DNA of 13,708 nt from a bacterium UBA2214 (lineage in GTDB: Bacteria; Zhuqueibacterota; Zhuqueibacteria; Residuimicrobiales; Residuimicrobiaceae): the NCBI GenBank assembly GCA_002327255.1, contig DCUM01000258.1:1-13708 (forward strand), given 5' to 3'. Under the pieces are notes generated by a model, which was not told the DNA's origin, did no database searches, and saw nothing but the letters and a program-made list of their open reading frames with translations. This document shows, piece by piece, positions 1 through 8,311 of this stretch (position 1 is the first letter of the stretch; every line of letters starts with the position of its first letter). A program made the position numbers and the translations under genes.

Positions 1-2337
1 TTCGGCGATTATTTCAAGGAGGAGGCCATCAAATGGGCCTGGGAGCTCCTCACAGAAGTATGGAAACTGCCCAAAGAACGGCTCTATGCGACCGTCTTTG
101 CCGGAGATGCCAGGGACAACGTCCCGGCCGATGAGGAGGCTGCTGCGGAGTGGCGCAAACATACGGATATCGATCCGGAACATATCCTCCAGTTTGGCAA
201 GAAGGATAATTTTTGGGAGATGGGAGAAAGCGGCCCCTGCGGCCCCTGCTCGGAAATTCACATCGATCGCGGTGAAGGATTCTGCGACAACCGCGATCCA
301 CAGCACCGCTGCGGCGTCAACAGGGGATGCGCCCGTTTCATAGAGCTTTGGAACCTGGTTTTTATCCAGTATAACCGCGATGAGCAGGGCATATTGAATC
401 CGCTGCCCAATAAGCATGTCGACACCGGGGCCGGGTTTGAACGCATCGTCTCCGTCCTGCAAGACAGGCGCTCCAATTACGACATCGATCTTTTTGCGCC
501 GATTCTGACCCGGATCGCTGCGCTCACCGGCAAGCCTTATAGCGACGGAGAAGAAGGGGTCGCCTTTCGCGTCCTGTGCGATCATATTCGCACCCTTTCG
601 TTTGCCATCGCCGACGGCGCCATTCCCGGCAACGAAGGCCGCGGCTATGTCCTGCGCCGCATCTTGCGCCGTGCCGCCCGTTTCGGCCGCGTTCTGCAGA
701 TGCGTGAACCCTTCATCTATCAGTTGGTGGAGCCCCTGGCGGAGTCCATGGGCGATGCCTACCCCGAATTGCGGCAGCGGCGTGCCCACATCGAGCGCGT
801 CATCCGCGCCGAAGAGGAGGGTTTTGGCCGCACGCTCGACCGCGGCATCGAAATCTTTGAAGAGAAAGCGGCGAAGGCGATGGAGAGCGGTTCCGGGGTT
901 TTGCCCGGCGCCGATGCCTTTTTACTGCACGACACTTTTGGCTTTCCCCTCGATCTGACGCAGCTGATGGCGGGCGAGAAGAACCTGCGCGTGGATGTCG
1001 CAGCTTTCAATGAAGAGATGGAAGCGCAAAAACAGCGCTCGAGCCGTTCCCGCGACGCCAGCTACGAAACCATTGAACTGGCGCCCGGCGTGCAAGGCGG
1101 ATCGGAGTTTGGCGGATACCAACTCGACGCCATGGATGCGGAAATCATTCATGCCGAACCGCAGCGCATCATCCTGGCAAAAACCCCTTTCTATGCCGAA
1201 TCGGGCGGTCAGGTGGGCGACACCGGGCGCATCTATAACGATCAGTTTGTCTTTGTCGTTGAAAACACAAAATATGTGGGCGAGCATATCGTCCATTTGG
1301 GCAAGGTGGACAGCGGCGCCCTGCCCCGGCGCGGGGAGGTGGTGCGCGCCGAGATCGAAGCGGACAAACGCCGTTCCAGCGAACGCAACCATTCCGTCAC
1401 CCACCTGTTGCATCGCGCCTTGCGCACGGTGTTGGGAGAGCATGTGCACCAGGCGGGATCGCTGGTGGCGCCCGACTATCTGCGCTTCGATTTCACCCAC
1501 TTTGAGAAAGTGAGTACGGCGCAGTTGCAGGCCGTTGAAAAAATGGTCAACGATACGATCCTGGAAAACCATCGCGTGCAGTGGCAATATCTGTCCCTGG
1601 AGAAGGCCAGGGAGATGGGGGCGATGGCGCTGTTTGGTGAAAAGTATTCGGACGAGGTGCGCATGGTGGAAGTGGAGGGTTTTTCGCGCGAACTGTGCGG
1701 AGGAACCCATGTAAAAGCCACGGGTGAAATTGGCCTTTTCATCATCACTTCGGAAGCCGCTGTGGCGGCCGGCGTGCGCCGCATCGAAGCCATCACGGGG
1801 ACGGTCGCCCATGATTTTGTCCACGGGAAAATGCGTCTGGTGAGCGAGGCCGCCGCCGTCCTGGAGTGCCGCGACGAGGAGATCGGCGATCGCCTGATGC
1901 GTCTGCTACAGGAACGCAAGATGCTGGAGCATGAAGTCAAAAAACTTCGTCAGGCCGGATCGAAGGATGCCATCGCCGATATCGTCAAGCAGGCCCGCGA
2001 GATCGATGGTTTGCGCATTGCCACCGGGCGGATAGAGGTAGCCGGCATCGACGCGTTGAAGCATTCGGCGGACCTTCTCCGAGATGCGCTGGCATCAGGC
2101 GTCGGTGTTTTAGCCGCCGTGCTGGACGGAAAAGTCTCCCTGGTCTGTGTGGTCAGCAAAGATGTCATCGCAGGGCGCAATCTTCGCGCCGGCGATATTA
2201 TCAGGCAAGTCGCGCAAGTCGCCGGTGGCAGCGGGGGCGGCAGTCCGCACATGGCTCTGGCGGGTGCCAAAGAGCCCGAAAAAATTGCCGGGGCCCTGGA
2301 AAAGGTTGATGAAATTGTGAAGAATTTGCTGCAATAA
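1..2337 (+). CDS. alaS: Alanyl-tRNA synthetase (AlaRS), 5'-truncated by the window edge
   Basis: Charges tRNA-Ala with alanine in the cytoplasm and edits mischarged Ser and Gly. The frame is open from base 1; 778 codons precede TAA, and since the E. coli enzyme has about 876 residues, roughly 95-100 N-terminal residues lie outside the window. Residue numbers here are from base 1. The class II catalytic core shows ESGPCGPCSEIH at 76-87 and the motif 3-like GAGFER at 143-148. The editing domain has its zinc ligands as HSVTH at 464-468 and CGGTH at 566-570. A charged, coiled-coil-like stretch around 620-660 leads to the C-terminal C-Ala/DHHA1 domain, with glycine-rich GGSGGGSPH at 742-750. The internal ATG at base 220 lies inside the catalytic core and is not the true start. 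The gene is followed 60 nt later by a GGGP synthase gene and is probably in the same transcript. Identification is secure. Confidence 0.97.
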   Translation, partial: FGDYFKEEAIKWAWELLTEVWKLPKERLYATVFAGDARDNVPADEEAAAEWRKHTDIDPEHILQFGKKDNFWEMGESGPCGPCSEIHIDRGEGFCDNRDPQHRCGVNRGCARFIELWNLVFIQYNRDEQGILNPLPNKHVDTGAGFERIVSVLQDRRSNYDIDLFAPILTRIAALTGKPYSDGEEGVAFRVLCDHIRTLSFAIADGAIPGNEGRGYVLRRILRRAARFGRVLQMREPFIYQLVEPLAESMGDAYPELRQRRAHIERVIRAEEEGFGRTLDRGIEIFEEKAAKAMESGSGVLPGADAFLLHDTFGFPLDLTQLMAGEKNLRVDVAAFNEEMEAQKQRSSRSRDASYETIELAPGVQGGSEFGGYQLDAMDAEIIHAEPQRIILAKTPFYAESGGQVGDTGRIYNDQFVFVVENTKYVGEHIVHLGKVDSGALPRRGEVVRAEIEADKRRSSERNHSVTHLLHRALRTVLGEHVHQAGSLVAPDYLRFDFTHFEKVSTAQLQAVEKMVNDTILENHRVQWQYLSLEKAREMGAMALFGEKYSDEVRMVEVEGFSRELCGGTHVKATGEIGLFIITSEAAVAAGVRRIEAITGTVAHDFVHGKMRLVSEAAAVLECRDEEIGDRLMRLLQERKMLEHEVKKLRQAGSKDAIADIVKQAREIDGLRIATGRIEVAGIDALKHSADLLRDALASGVGVLAAVLDGKVSLVCVVSKDVIAGRNLRAGDIIRQVAQVAGGSGGGSPHMALAGAKEPEKIAGALEKVDEIVKNLLQ

Positions 2338-2344
2338 ACGATGG

Positions 2345-2365
2345 CGCCCGTCAACAATCCGGGCG
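2345..2365 (+). other. Hairpin between alaS and the GGGP synthase gene
   Basis: CGCCCG at 2345-2350 pairs perfectly with CGGGCG at 2360-2365 across a 9-nt loop, 8 nt after the alaS stop codon. No T-tract follows, so it is not a classical intrinsic terminator. It could stabilise the alaS mRNA end or weakly attenuate transcription into the next gene. The function is inference. Confidence 0.35.
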
Positions 2366-2387
2366 ATAATCGCTTACCGACTATTAT

Positions 2388-2391
2388 GAGG
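2388..2391 (+). promoter_or_regulatory. Ribosome binding site for the GTG start at 2398
   Basis: GAGG lies 6 nt before the GTG at 2398. The nearby ATG at 2386 runs straight into a TAG stop, so GTG is the only sensible start here. Confidence 0.6.
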
Positions 2392-2397
2392 TAGTCC

Positions 2398-3141
2398 GTG
2401 AAGGTTTACCAACAACTCATGCAGACCAGGGAAACGCGGGGCGCTGGATATCTGGTTCTCATTGATCCGGACAAACAGACCACGGCCGAGGCCATCGAAC
2501 TCGCCTGTATTTGTGCCGAAGAGGGCGTGGATGCACTGCTCATCGGCGGCAGCCTGATGTTTACGCATATTTTTGACGAAGTGATCAACGGCATCAAAGC
2601 GGCTTGCCCGCTGCCACTGCTCATTTTTCCGGGCAGCACCCGGCAGCTGTCACCTTGTGCGGATGCCATCCTCTTCCTCTCCTTGATCAGCGGCCGAAAT
2701 GCGTACTATATCATCGGTGATCAGGTTCTGGCGGCGCCGATCATCAAATCGATGAATCTGGAGGCCATTTCCACGGCGTATGTGTTGATCGAGTCGGGAA
2801 ATATCACCTCGGCCCAGTTTCTCAGCGACACCAAACCGATTCCGCGGGAGAAGCCGGATATCGCCATGGCGCATGCATTGGCCGCGGAATATCTGGGGAT
2901 GCGTATGGTCTACCTCGAAGCGGGCAGCGGTGCCAAATTATCAGTTCCAGAACAACTCATCGCCGGCGTGGCGCGTTACATCACCATTCCCATCATCGTC
3001 GGCGGCGGCATCCGCACACCGGAGGAGGCGCAGGCGAAAATTGCGGCCGGAGCGAGCTTTATCGTGACGGGTAATGTCATCGAGAAAAACCGGGATCGTG
3101 GCCTCATCCGCGCTTTCGCGGCAGCGATTCATACACGGTGA
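2398..3141 (+). CDS. Geranylgeranylglyceryl/heptaprenylglyceryl phosphate synthase (GGGPS/PcrB family)
   Basis: Family role: transfers a polyprenyl chain from its diphosphate to sn-glycerol-1-phosphate, making the ether bond used in archaeal-type lipids. It folds as a TIM barrel and acts at the membrane surface. The 247-residue protein has the family's usual length. Visible motifs are LIDPDK at 21-26, YLEAGSG at 172-178 (with the conserved glutamate), the phosphate-binding GGGIRTPEEA at 202-211, and TGN at 224-226. The FPGS and LISGRN segments in the middle also fit the bacterial/group II branch. The start is GTG with GAGG 6 nt upstream. The next gene follows after 30 nt. The prenyl chain length (C20 or C35) cannot be read from the sequence, so I give no symbol. 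In known bacteria this family makes minor glycerol-1-phosphate ether compounds; whether this host makes true ether membrane lipids is unknown. Confidence 0.9.
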   Translation: MKVYQQLMQTRETRGAGYLVLIDPDKQTTAEAIELACICAEEGVDALLIGGSLMFTHIFDEVINGIKAACPLPLLIFPGSTRQLSPCADAILFLSLISGRNAYYIIGDQVLAAPIIKSMNLEAISTAYVLIESGNITSAQFLSDTKPIPREKPDIAMAHALAAEYLGMRMVYLEAGSGAKLSVPEQLIAGVARYITIPIIVGGGIRTPEEAQAKIAAGASFIVTGNVIEKNRDRGLIRAFAAAIHTR

Positions 3142-3155
3142 GGAGGGGAGAAGGC

Positions 3156-3164
3156 AGGAGGGAG
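3156..3164 (+). promoter_or_regulatory. Strong Shine-Dalgarno for the PHP phosphatase; decides the start
   Basis: AGGAGGGAG lies 7 nt before the ATG at 3172 but only about 4 nt before the adjoining in-frame TTG at 3169. The spacing favours ATG at 3172. Confidence 0.7.
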
Positions 3165-3171
3165 TGAATTG

Positions 3172-3966
3172 ATGGGTTTTGCGGATACACACGCACATCT
3201 GCTGCCCTTCTGGGACGATGGCGCCGATTCCTGGGAGACCGCGCTGGCCATGCTGGAGATGGGAGAAGAGGATGGCATCGATACGGTCGTCTGCACACCG
3301 CACATCATGTCGCCGCGCGATTCGCAGGAAGAGCCCGTCTTGTGGGCGACCTATGAGGAACTGGTGGAGCGGGCGCAACAGAAGAATCTCAAACTGACCA
3401 TCCATATGGGTGCCGAGTTTTTTGTCAATCCGGATATCGATCTGAACCGGAAAATGGCAACACCCGCGCAAAACGGCCGTTATTACCTGGTCGAATTTCC
3501 CATGAACATGATGCCCGACTTTGTCGCCGCGGGATTTTTGAAAAAATGTCAGACCGGGCAGCGTACGCCGGTGCTGGCGCATCCGGAACGCTATCTGCGC
3601 GTCCTGCAGAATCCACAGGAAGCCTGCACGTACGTCGAGCGGGGCGCCTTGCTGCAAGTCAATGCCGGCAGTCTGCTTGGCGTTTTCGGCACGGCCGTCA
3701 GGGAAGTGGCCATGCAACTGCTGCAGGCCGGCCTGGTTCATGTGATCGCGTCCGACGCCCACGACCTGAAAACGCGCCCGTTGCGTTTGCGCAAGGCCTA
3801 CGACCTGGTCGCTGCGGAGATGGGGACGGAAAAGGCCATACAACTCTTCTCGGATAATCCACGACGACTGTTACGCGGCGAGGATATCGTCAAACAGACG
3901 CCGCTGCCGCTGAAGGCGCCGGCAAAACGCAATTTATGGCAACGTCTCGGCTCAAACAAGAAATAG
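3172..3966 (+). CDS. CpsB/YwqE-type PHP-domain tyrosine-protein phosphatase
   Basis: Family role: manganese-dependent phosphatase that dephosphorylates bacterial tyrosine kinases controlling capsule or exopolysaccharide assembly. The 264-residue protein is one PHP domain of normal length. Metal-binding motifs run in order: DTHAH at 5-9, DDGA at 15-18, CTPH ending at H44, GAEF with E82, AHPERY at 136-141 and SDAHD at 194-198. The QVNAGSLLGVFG segment is also typical. No signal peptide is seen, so it is cytoplasmic. ATG 3172 is preferred to TTG 3169 by RBS spacing. It follows the GGGPS gene by 30 nt and precedes gmhA by 4 nt, which fits an envelope-glycan role. No BY-kinase or Wzc partner lies in the window, so the substrate is unknown. 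Other PHP hydrolases are possible but match the motifs less well. Confidence 0.87.
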   Translation: MGFADTHAHLLPFWDDGADSWETALAMLEMGEEDGIDTVVCTPHIMSPRDSQEEPVLWATYEELVERAQQKNLKLTIHMGAEFFVNPDIDLNRKMATPAQNGRYYLVEFPMNMMPDFVAAGFLKKCQTGQRTPVLAHPERYLRVLQNPQEACTYVERGALLQVNAGSLLGVFGTAVREVAMQLLQAGLVHVIASDAHDLKTRPLRLRKAYDLVAAEMGTEKAIQLFSDNPRRLLRGEDIVKQTPLPLKAPAKRNLWQRLGSNKK

Positions 3967-3970
3967 GACT

Positions 3971-4549
3971 ATGGAACCCATCCCTTTTATCGAGGCACAG
4001 TTGCAGGAGAGCGCGCAGGTCATGGCGCGTATCCGCAGCGATTTCCCCGCTGCCATTCTCGCGGCAGCGGAAACCATGATCACGGCTTTGCGCAACGGCC
4101 ACAAAATATTGATCTGCGGCAACGGCGGCAGTGCCGCCGACGCCTCGCATTTCGCGGCGGAACTGGTGGGACGGTTGCAGCGCGATCGCCGCGCCCTTGC
4201 GGCGATTGCGCTGACCACGGACATTTCCATCCTGACGGCGGTCGGGAATGATTACGGCTATGATCAGGTTTTTCGCAAACAGGTGGAAGCGCTGGGACAA
4301 CCCGGCGACGTGCTGATCGCCATCAGCACCAGCGGAAATTCGCCCAACATTCTCACGGCCATCGAAACCGCGCGTCAGCAGGGGTTGCGTGTCATTGCCT
4401 TGAGCGGCCGCGGCGGAGGTGCGATGGTCGCCCTGTCGGATCAGGCGCTGATCATGCCGGCCAACAGTTCCCAGCATATCCAGGAGGGGCACATCGCCAT
4501 TATTCATATCTGGTGCGCCCTCATCGAAAATACCCTGTTTCCGGAATAG
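3971..4549 (+). CDS. gmhA: Phosphoheptose isomerase (sedoheptulose-7-phosphate isomerase)
   Basis: Converts sedoheptulose 7-phosphate to D-glycero-D-manno-heptose 7-phosphate, the first step of ADP- or GDP-heptose synthesis for LPS core or surface glycans; a cytoplasmic homotetramer. The 192-residue length is normal for GmhA. The SIS fold shows the substrate loop GNGGSAADASHF from G50, AAELVGR with the likely catalytic glutamate, the phosphate-binding STSGNSPN at 119-126, and the C-terminal EGHIAIIHIWC helix carrying the second conserved histidine. It starts 4 nt after the phosphatase stop, with AGGA overlapping that junction, so the two are probably translationally coupled. No heptose kinase (HldE or HddA) lies in the window. 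DiaA is a close relative, but the phosphoheptose assignment is stronger given the full set of loops. Confidence 0.9.
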   Translation: MEPIPFIEAQLQESAQVMARIRSDFPAAILAAAETMITALRNGHKILICGNGGSAADASHFAAELVGRLQRDRRALAAIALTTDISILTAVGNDYGYDQVFRKQVEALGQPGDVLIAISTSGNSPNILTAIETARQQGLRVIALSGRGGGAMVALSDQALIMPANSSQHIQEGHIAIIHIWCALIENTLFPE

Positions 4550-4947
4550 AATGAAAAGATTTAACCCGGGAGATTCATAACCACAAAGTACGCGAAGAAC
4601 ACAAAGAGACAATAATTTCCAATACATTAAAATGTTTAAATCAAGCAACACTCTTTGTGTGCCTGGTGCTCTCGGCGGTTAACCAGGTACTCATTTGCCG
4701 GATGATCCTTAAATTAATTCTCTATCTTGTCACAGTAATGTCCCAACGTTGTGGCATAGCTAACCTTCTATGACAGTAATTTAAATGATGTAGAAGCTAT
4801 TTTAAACAGGGATCGATTTCAACTCAAACCGCCCTTTTTACAATACAATTTATCAAACTTGAATCCCTTTTTGCGCAATACCGGGACATCACTGATCTTG
4901 TCAATAAGTGGTTTATGAATAGTTCAGGTTAGAGAGTACCATCCAAA
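4550..4947. other. 398-nt AT-rich intergenic region
   Basis: This stretch is clearly richer in A+T than the flanking genes and has no convincing ORF on either strand. It holds an imperfect palindrome at 4578-4681 (listed separately). It also has a near-direct repeat, TCACAGTAAT at 4730-4739 and TGACAGTAAT at 4771-4780, an 8-nt palindrome CAACGTTG at 4744-4751, and inverted CTTCTA at 4765-4770 with TAGAAG at 4791-4796. It separates two gene blocks and must carry the promoter of the BatA-like gene, but I could not find a convincing -35/-10 pair in it. Confidence 0.6.
4578..4681. repeat. 104-nt imperfect inverted-repeat element (MITE-like or paired-terminator-like)
   Basis: The left arm at 4579-4608 and the reverse complement of the right arm at 4651-4680 match at 21 of 30 positions. 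The innermost 10 nt are perfect (ACACAAAGAG / CTCTTTGTGT), and the outer ends share TAACC / GGTTA. The 42-nt centre is AT-rich and has its own small inverted repeat, ACATT-AA-AATGT. The arms resemble the CACAAAG-rich palindromic intergenic repeats seen in many bacterial genomes; that resemblance is from memory. A degenerate non-autonomous mobile element or a bidirectional RNA hairpin would both fit. Confidence 0.6.
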
Positions 4948-7017
4948 TTGAATTTTCTCAATTCTGCCATATTGTTGGGTCTGGCTGCCGTGCTGCTGCC
5001 GCTGCTGATTCATCTTTTTACGCGGTCGAAGGCCCGGCCGGTGGTGTTCAGTTCCCTGCGCTTTCTCAGAGCACTGCAAAACCAGAAAATCCGGCGGGTG
5101 CGGTTGCGTCAGATTCTCCTGCTCATTTTGCGCACCCTGATCGTCGCGCTCCTGGTTCTCGGTTTTGCCCGGCCCACCTGCCGCACCACCGCTTCCCCGC
5201 AAAGAGCCGATGCCAAAACCAGCACGGTCATCATACTGGATCATTCGGCGAGCATGTCGTGCCAATATCAAGGGGTTACCTCGCTGCAGACGGCCAGGAG
5301 CGCCGCGAGCCAGTTCGTCGCCGCGATGCAGCCCGGCGATGAACTGTTTGTGGTTTCCAGCAACGACACGACCGCAGACCTGTGGCGGCGCGCTTATCAC
5401 GATTATGCGATCGTGCAGAAACAAATTGACGCCCTGGAGCCTGTTTTCACGGGCACCGATCTGAGCGGCGCACTCAAGTTCAGTCAGAACCTGCTCATGG
5501 GCGCCCACAATATCAACAAAGAGATCGTGCTTTTCAGCGATTTGCAAAAGAGCGGATTCAAAGTGGATTCGCTGGCGCTGCGGGATGAGCAGCTGCGCCT
5601 CTTTGCCGTTCCGGTTCGCCCGCCGGCGACCGCCAATCTCACCATCACTTCCGTGGAGTTGAAATCCTCCATACTGCAGCCGGGGCGTCCGGTCGAATTG
5701 CAGGTCGGCGTGAGCAATTGGAGCGATGCCCCCGCGCAAAACAAGATCGTGCAGATTTTTGCCGATGGCAGGCGCATGGCGCAGCGCGTGGTTTCTCTGG
5801 AGAGTGGAACGTCGGCGGTGGAGACCTTTCATCTTTTGATCGATCGCGGCGGCTGGGTCAAGGGGTATGCGCTCCTGGAAGAGGACGACCTCTCCGAAGA
5901 CAATCGCCGCTACTTCTCATTTTATATTCCGGAACATATTCAACTGGCCATTGTGGGCGAAGAGAGCCGGGGCAAGGCGTTCCTCTCTCTCGTCATGTCG
6001 CCGGATCCGGAGTCTGGTGACTATTTTAAAATCAAATCCATGGTGCCCGAGCGCCTGTTGACGCAGCCGCTCGATTCGTTGAACGTCATCGTTCTCTATG
6101 ATCTCCACCAGCTCGCCAGCGCCGTTGTGGCCAAACTGCGCGATTTTCAGGAAAAAGGCGGTGGCCTGGTCGTCATCCTCGGCGAACAGACCGATGTGCG
6201 CTGGTATAATCAGAGTTTTGCGCCCGCTTTGGGCTTGCCCCTTGTGGGCGCCATCACCGAGGAGAGCGGCCCTGTTTCCATCGGCCGGAGCGATCTGGAG
6301 CATCCCATTTTTTCGGGTATTTTCACCGAGTCCGAGGGGCGATTTGCCTCGCCGCGCTTCTCTTTCGCTTTGAAATTGCTGCCAGCGCTGAATGCGCACA
6401 CCATCATGAGCTTAAGCAATGGTGATCCCTTTCTGGTGGAGAATCGCAATCGCCAGGGCGCCAATTTGCTTTTTGCCAGCAGTTTTGAACCGGATGTCAG
6501 CGACATCGCCTATAAAACCATCTTTGCGCCGCTCATTTACCGCTCCTTGAGTTATGTCGGCATTCAGAGTCAAAACCGGGACGATGCGTTCCGCACGGGC
6601 GATTTGCTGCGCTACCGCCTGCCCGGACAACTGCTGTCTCGCAAACTCGAGATGGAACGACCGGGCGAGGAAGTGGACGCCGTTAAACCGGTGCTCACCG
6701 CTGCGGGCGCCTGGATCGAGTATCAGGCAACCACCCTGCCGGGCGTATATACCCTCTTCGCCGATGGCCGGGAGATAGCGGTCTGGGCGGTCAATATCCC
6801 TGCCGATGAATTCGATCTCGAGGCCGTAAAACAGGCGGACCTTGAAAAACGCTATCATATGCAGATGGTGACGCCTCCCGGCGCGTTGGCCGATGCGGTG
6901 AAAGAGCGGCGTATGGGCCGGGAGCTGTGGCGTTATTTTATCCTCGCCGCGCTGCTCCTGTTGCTGACTGAAATGCTCATTTATCGGGAAAAGGGCGAAG
7001 TCGCGCCCAGGGAGTAG
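4948..7017 (+). CDS. BatA-like membrane protein with von Willebrand factor A domain
   Basis: Membrane-anchored VWA protein of the BatA/aerotolerance type; the molecular role of this family is poorly known. In order: the family N-terminal signature beginning NFLN, a membrane helix at about 6-24, a basic linker, and a second helix at about 56-75. A periplasm-facing VWA domain follows from about 92 to 230, with a complete MIDAS: DHSAS at 98-102, T170 and D198. After it come a beta-rich CARDB-like stretch (about 230-310) and a glutamine-amidotransferase-like alpha/beta segment near 370-440. A C-terminal helix spans about 663-680, with a short charged tail. The start is TTG at 4948: an in-frame TAG at 4930 excludes earlier starts, and this TTG restores the family N-terminus. 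No good Shine-Dalgarno is visible. It lies 3 nt before hflX. The usual BatB/BatD and MoxR partners are absent from the window, so function is unassigned. Confidence 0.85.
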   Translation: MNFLNSAILLGLAAVLLPLLIHLFTRSKARPVVFSSLRFLRALQNQKIRRVRLRQILLLILRTLIVALLVLGFARPTCRTTASPQRADAKTSTVIILDHSASMSCQYQGVTSLQTARSAASQFVAAMQPGDELFVVSSNDTTADLWRRAYHDYAIVQKQIDALEPVFTGTDLSGALKFSQNLLMGAHNINKEIVLFSDLQKSGFKVDSLALRDEQLRLFAVPVRPPATANLTITSVELKSSILQPGRPVELQVGVSNWSDAPAQNKIVQIFADGRRMAQRVVSLESGTSAVETFHLLIDRGGWVKGYALLEEDDLSEDNRRYFSFYIPEHIQLAIVGEESRGKAFLSLVMSPDPESGDYFKIKSMVPERLLTQPLDSLNVIVLYDLHQLASAVVAKLRDFQEKGGGLVVILGEQTDVRWYNQSFAPALGLPLVGAITEESGPVSIGRSDLEHPIFSGIFTESEGRFASPRFSFALKLLPALNAHTIMSLSNGDPFLVENRNRQGANLLFASSFEPDVSDIAYKTIFAPLIYRSLSYVGIQSQNRDDAFRTGDLLRYRLPGQLLSRKLEMERPGEEVDAVKPVLTAAGAWIEYQATTLPGVYTLFADGREIAVWAVNIPADEFDLEAVKQADLEKRYHMQMVTPPGALADAVKERRMGRELWRYFILAALLLLLTEMLIYREKGEVAPRE
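7009..7014 (+). promoter_or_regulatory. Ribosome binding site for hflX inside the BatA-like gene end
   Basis: AGGGAG lies 6 nt before the ATG at 7021 and overlaps the last codons of the upstream gene, which supports co-transcription and coupled translation. Confidence 0.65.
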
Positions 7018-7020
7018 CCT

Positions 7021-8311
7021 ATGCTGGAAGCAGAGATCAAGGAACGCGCCATTCTGGTGGGGTTGATCACCCGGAAGACGCCCTCCTGGCGCATCGCGGA
7101 TTATCTCGATGAGCTGGAACTTTTGGCCGATACGGCGGGCGCCGAAGTGCTTGAACGGGTCGTTCAGGAACGCGAGCGCAAGGATCCCGCTTTCATGATC
7201 GGCCGCGGCAAGGCGGAAGAGTTGGCCCGGATGACCAAATATCTCGACATCGATTTGGTCATTTTCGATGACGACCTCACGCCGGCTCAGGCCAAAAACA
7301 TCGAAAATCTCTGCGGGGTCAAGATTGTCGATCGCAGCGGACTGATTCTCGACATCTTTGCCAAGCATGCGCGGACGCGCGAGGCCCGCACCCAGGTGGA
7401 ACTGGCACAACTCAAATATCTGCTGCCGCGCTTGACCGGGCAGTGGCGTCACCTCGAGCGGCAAGTGGGCGGCATCGGCGTGCGCGGGCCGGGTGAAACC
7501 CAGCTCGAAGTGGACCGCCGCCTCATACGCAAGCGGGTGGGGGTTCTGGAGAAAGAGCTGGAAAAAATATCCGGGCAGCGGGAAATCCGCCGCAAAAACC
7601 GCCGCTCCCTGTTCAAAGTCGCCCTGATCGGCTACACCAATGTCGGCAAGTCCACCCTGCTGAATGCGCTGACCAACGCCGACGTCCTGGTGGAGGATCG
7701 CCTCTTTGCCACCCTCGATGCGACAGTGCGCAGCCTGGAACTGCCCGATCGTTCCCAGGTTTTGCTGATTGACACCGTCGGTTTCATCCGCAAGCTGCCC
7801 CATCACCTCATCGCTTCCTTCAAAAGTACGCTCGAAGAAGCCCGGGACGCGGATTTACTGTTGCACGTCATCGATGTCACGCAATCCTGTTATCTGGAAC
7901 AGATGGCCACGGTGGATACGGTAGTGAAGGAACTGCATCTGGACGACCGCCCCGTTCTCAAGGTCTTTAACAAAATTGACTTGCTGGAAGAACCCGTACT
8001 CCTGGGGCGGCTCAGGGAGACGGAACAACCCTGCGTCATGATTTCTGCCGCGAGAGGCATTCAGCTATCGCAACTGATCATGCGCATTCAGGAGTACGCC
8101 CGGGCATCGCTGCGGTTTGAAAGTCTGGAGCTGGCCGTTGCACAGGCCGCATTGATTGGTCAAATTTACGAGATTGCCGATGTCATCCAGATACACTATG
8201 AAGACGCCCGCATCCTGGTTGATATCAAATTTTCCGCAGCCCAGGAGAAGCGGGTGCGTGCGCAACTCCATAAATTACTGACGCCGCAAAGCGGCGGGAT
8301 GGATATTCAGC

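Noticed and set aside
220..222. ATG at 220 as the alaS start
   Set aside because: Conserved AlaRS sequence continues in frame back to base 1, so the gene is cut by the window edge.
922..1824. 300-codon open frame on the minus strand within alaS
   Set aside because: It lies opposite intact AlaRS motifs; long antisense frames are expected in GC-rich genes, and the translation shows no family features.
6412..7806. 464-codon minus-strand open frame across the BatA-like gene and hflX
   Set aside because: It crosses two well-supported genes, is His/Gln/Ala-rich as expected of an antisense shadow, and has no recognisable domain.
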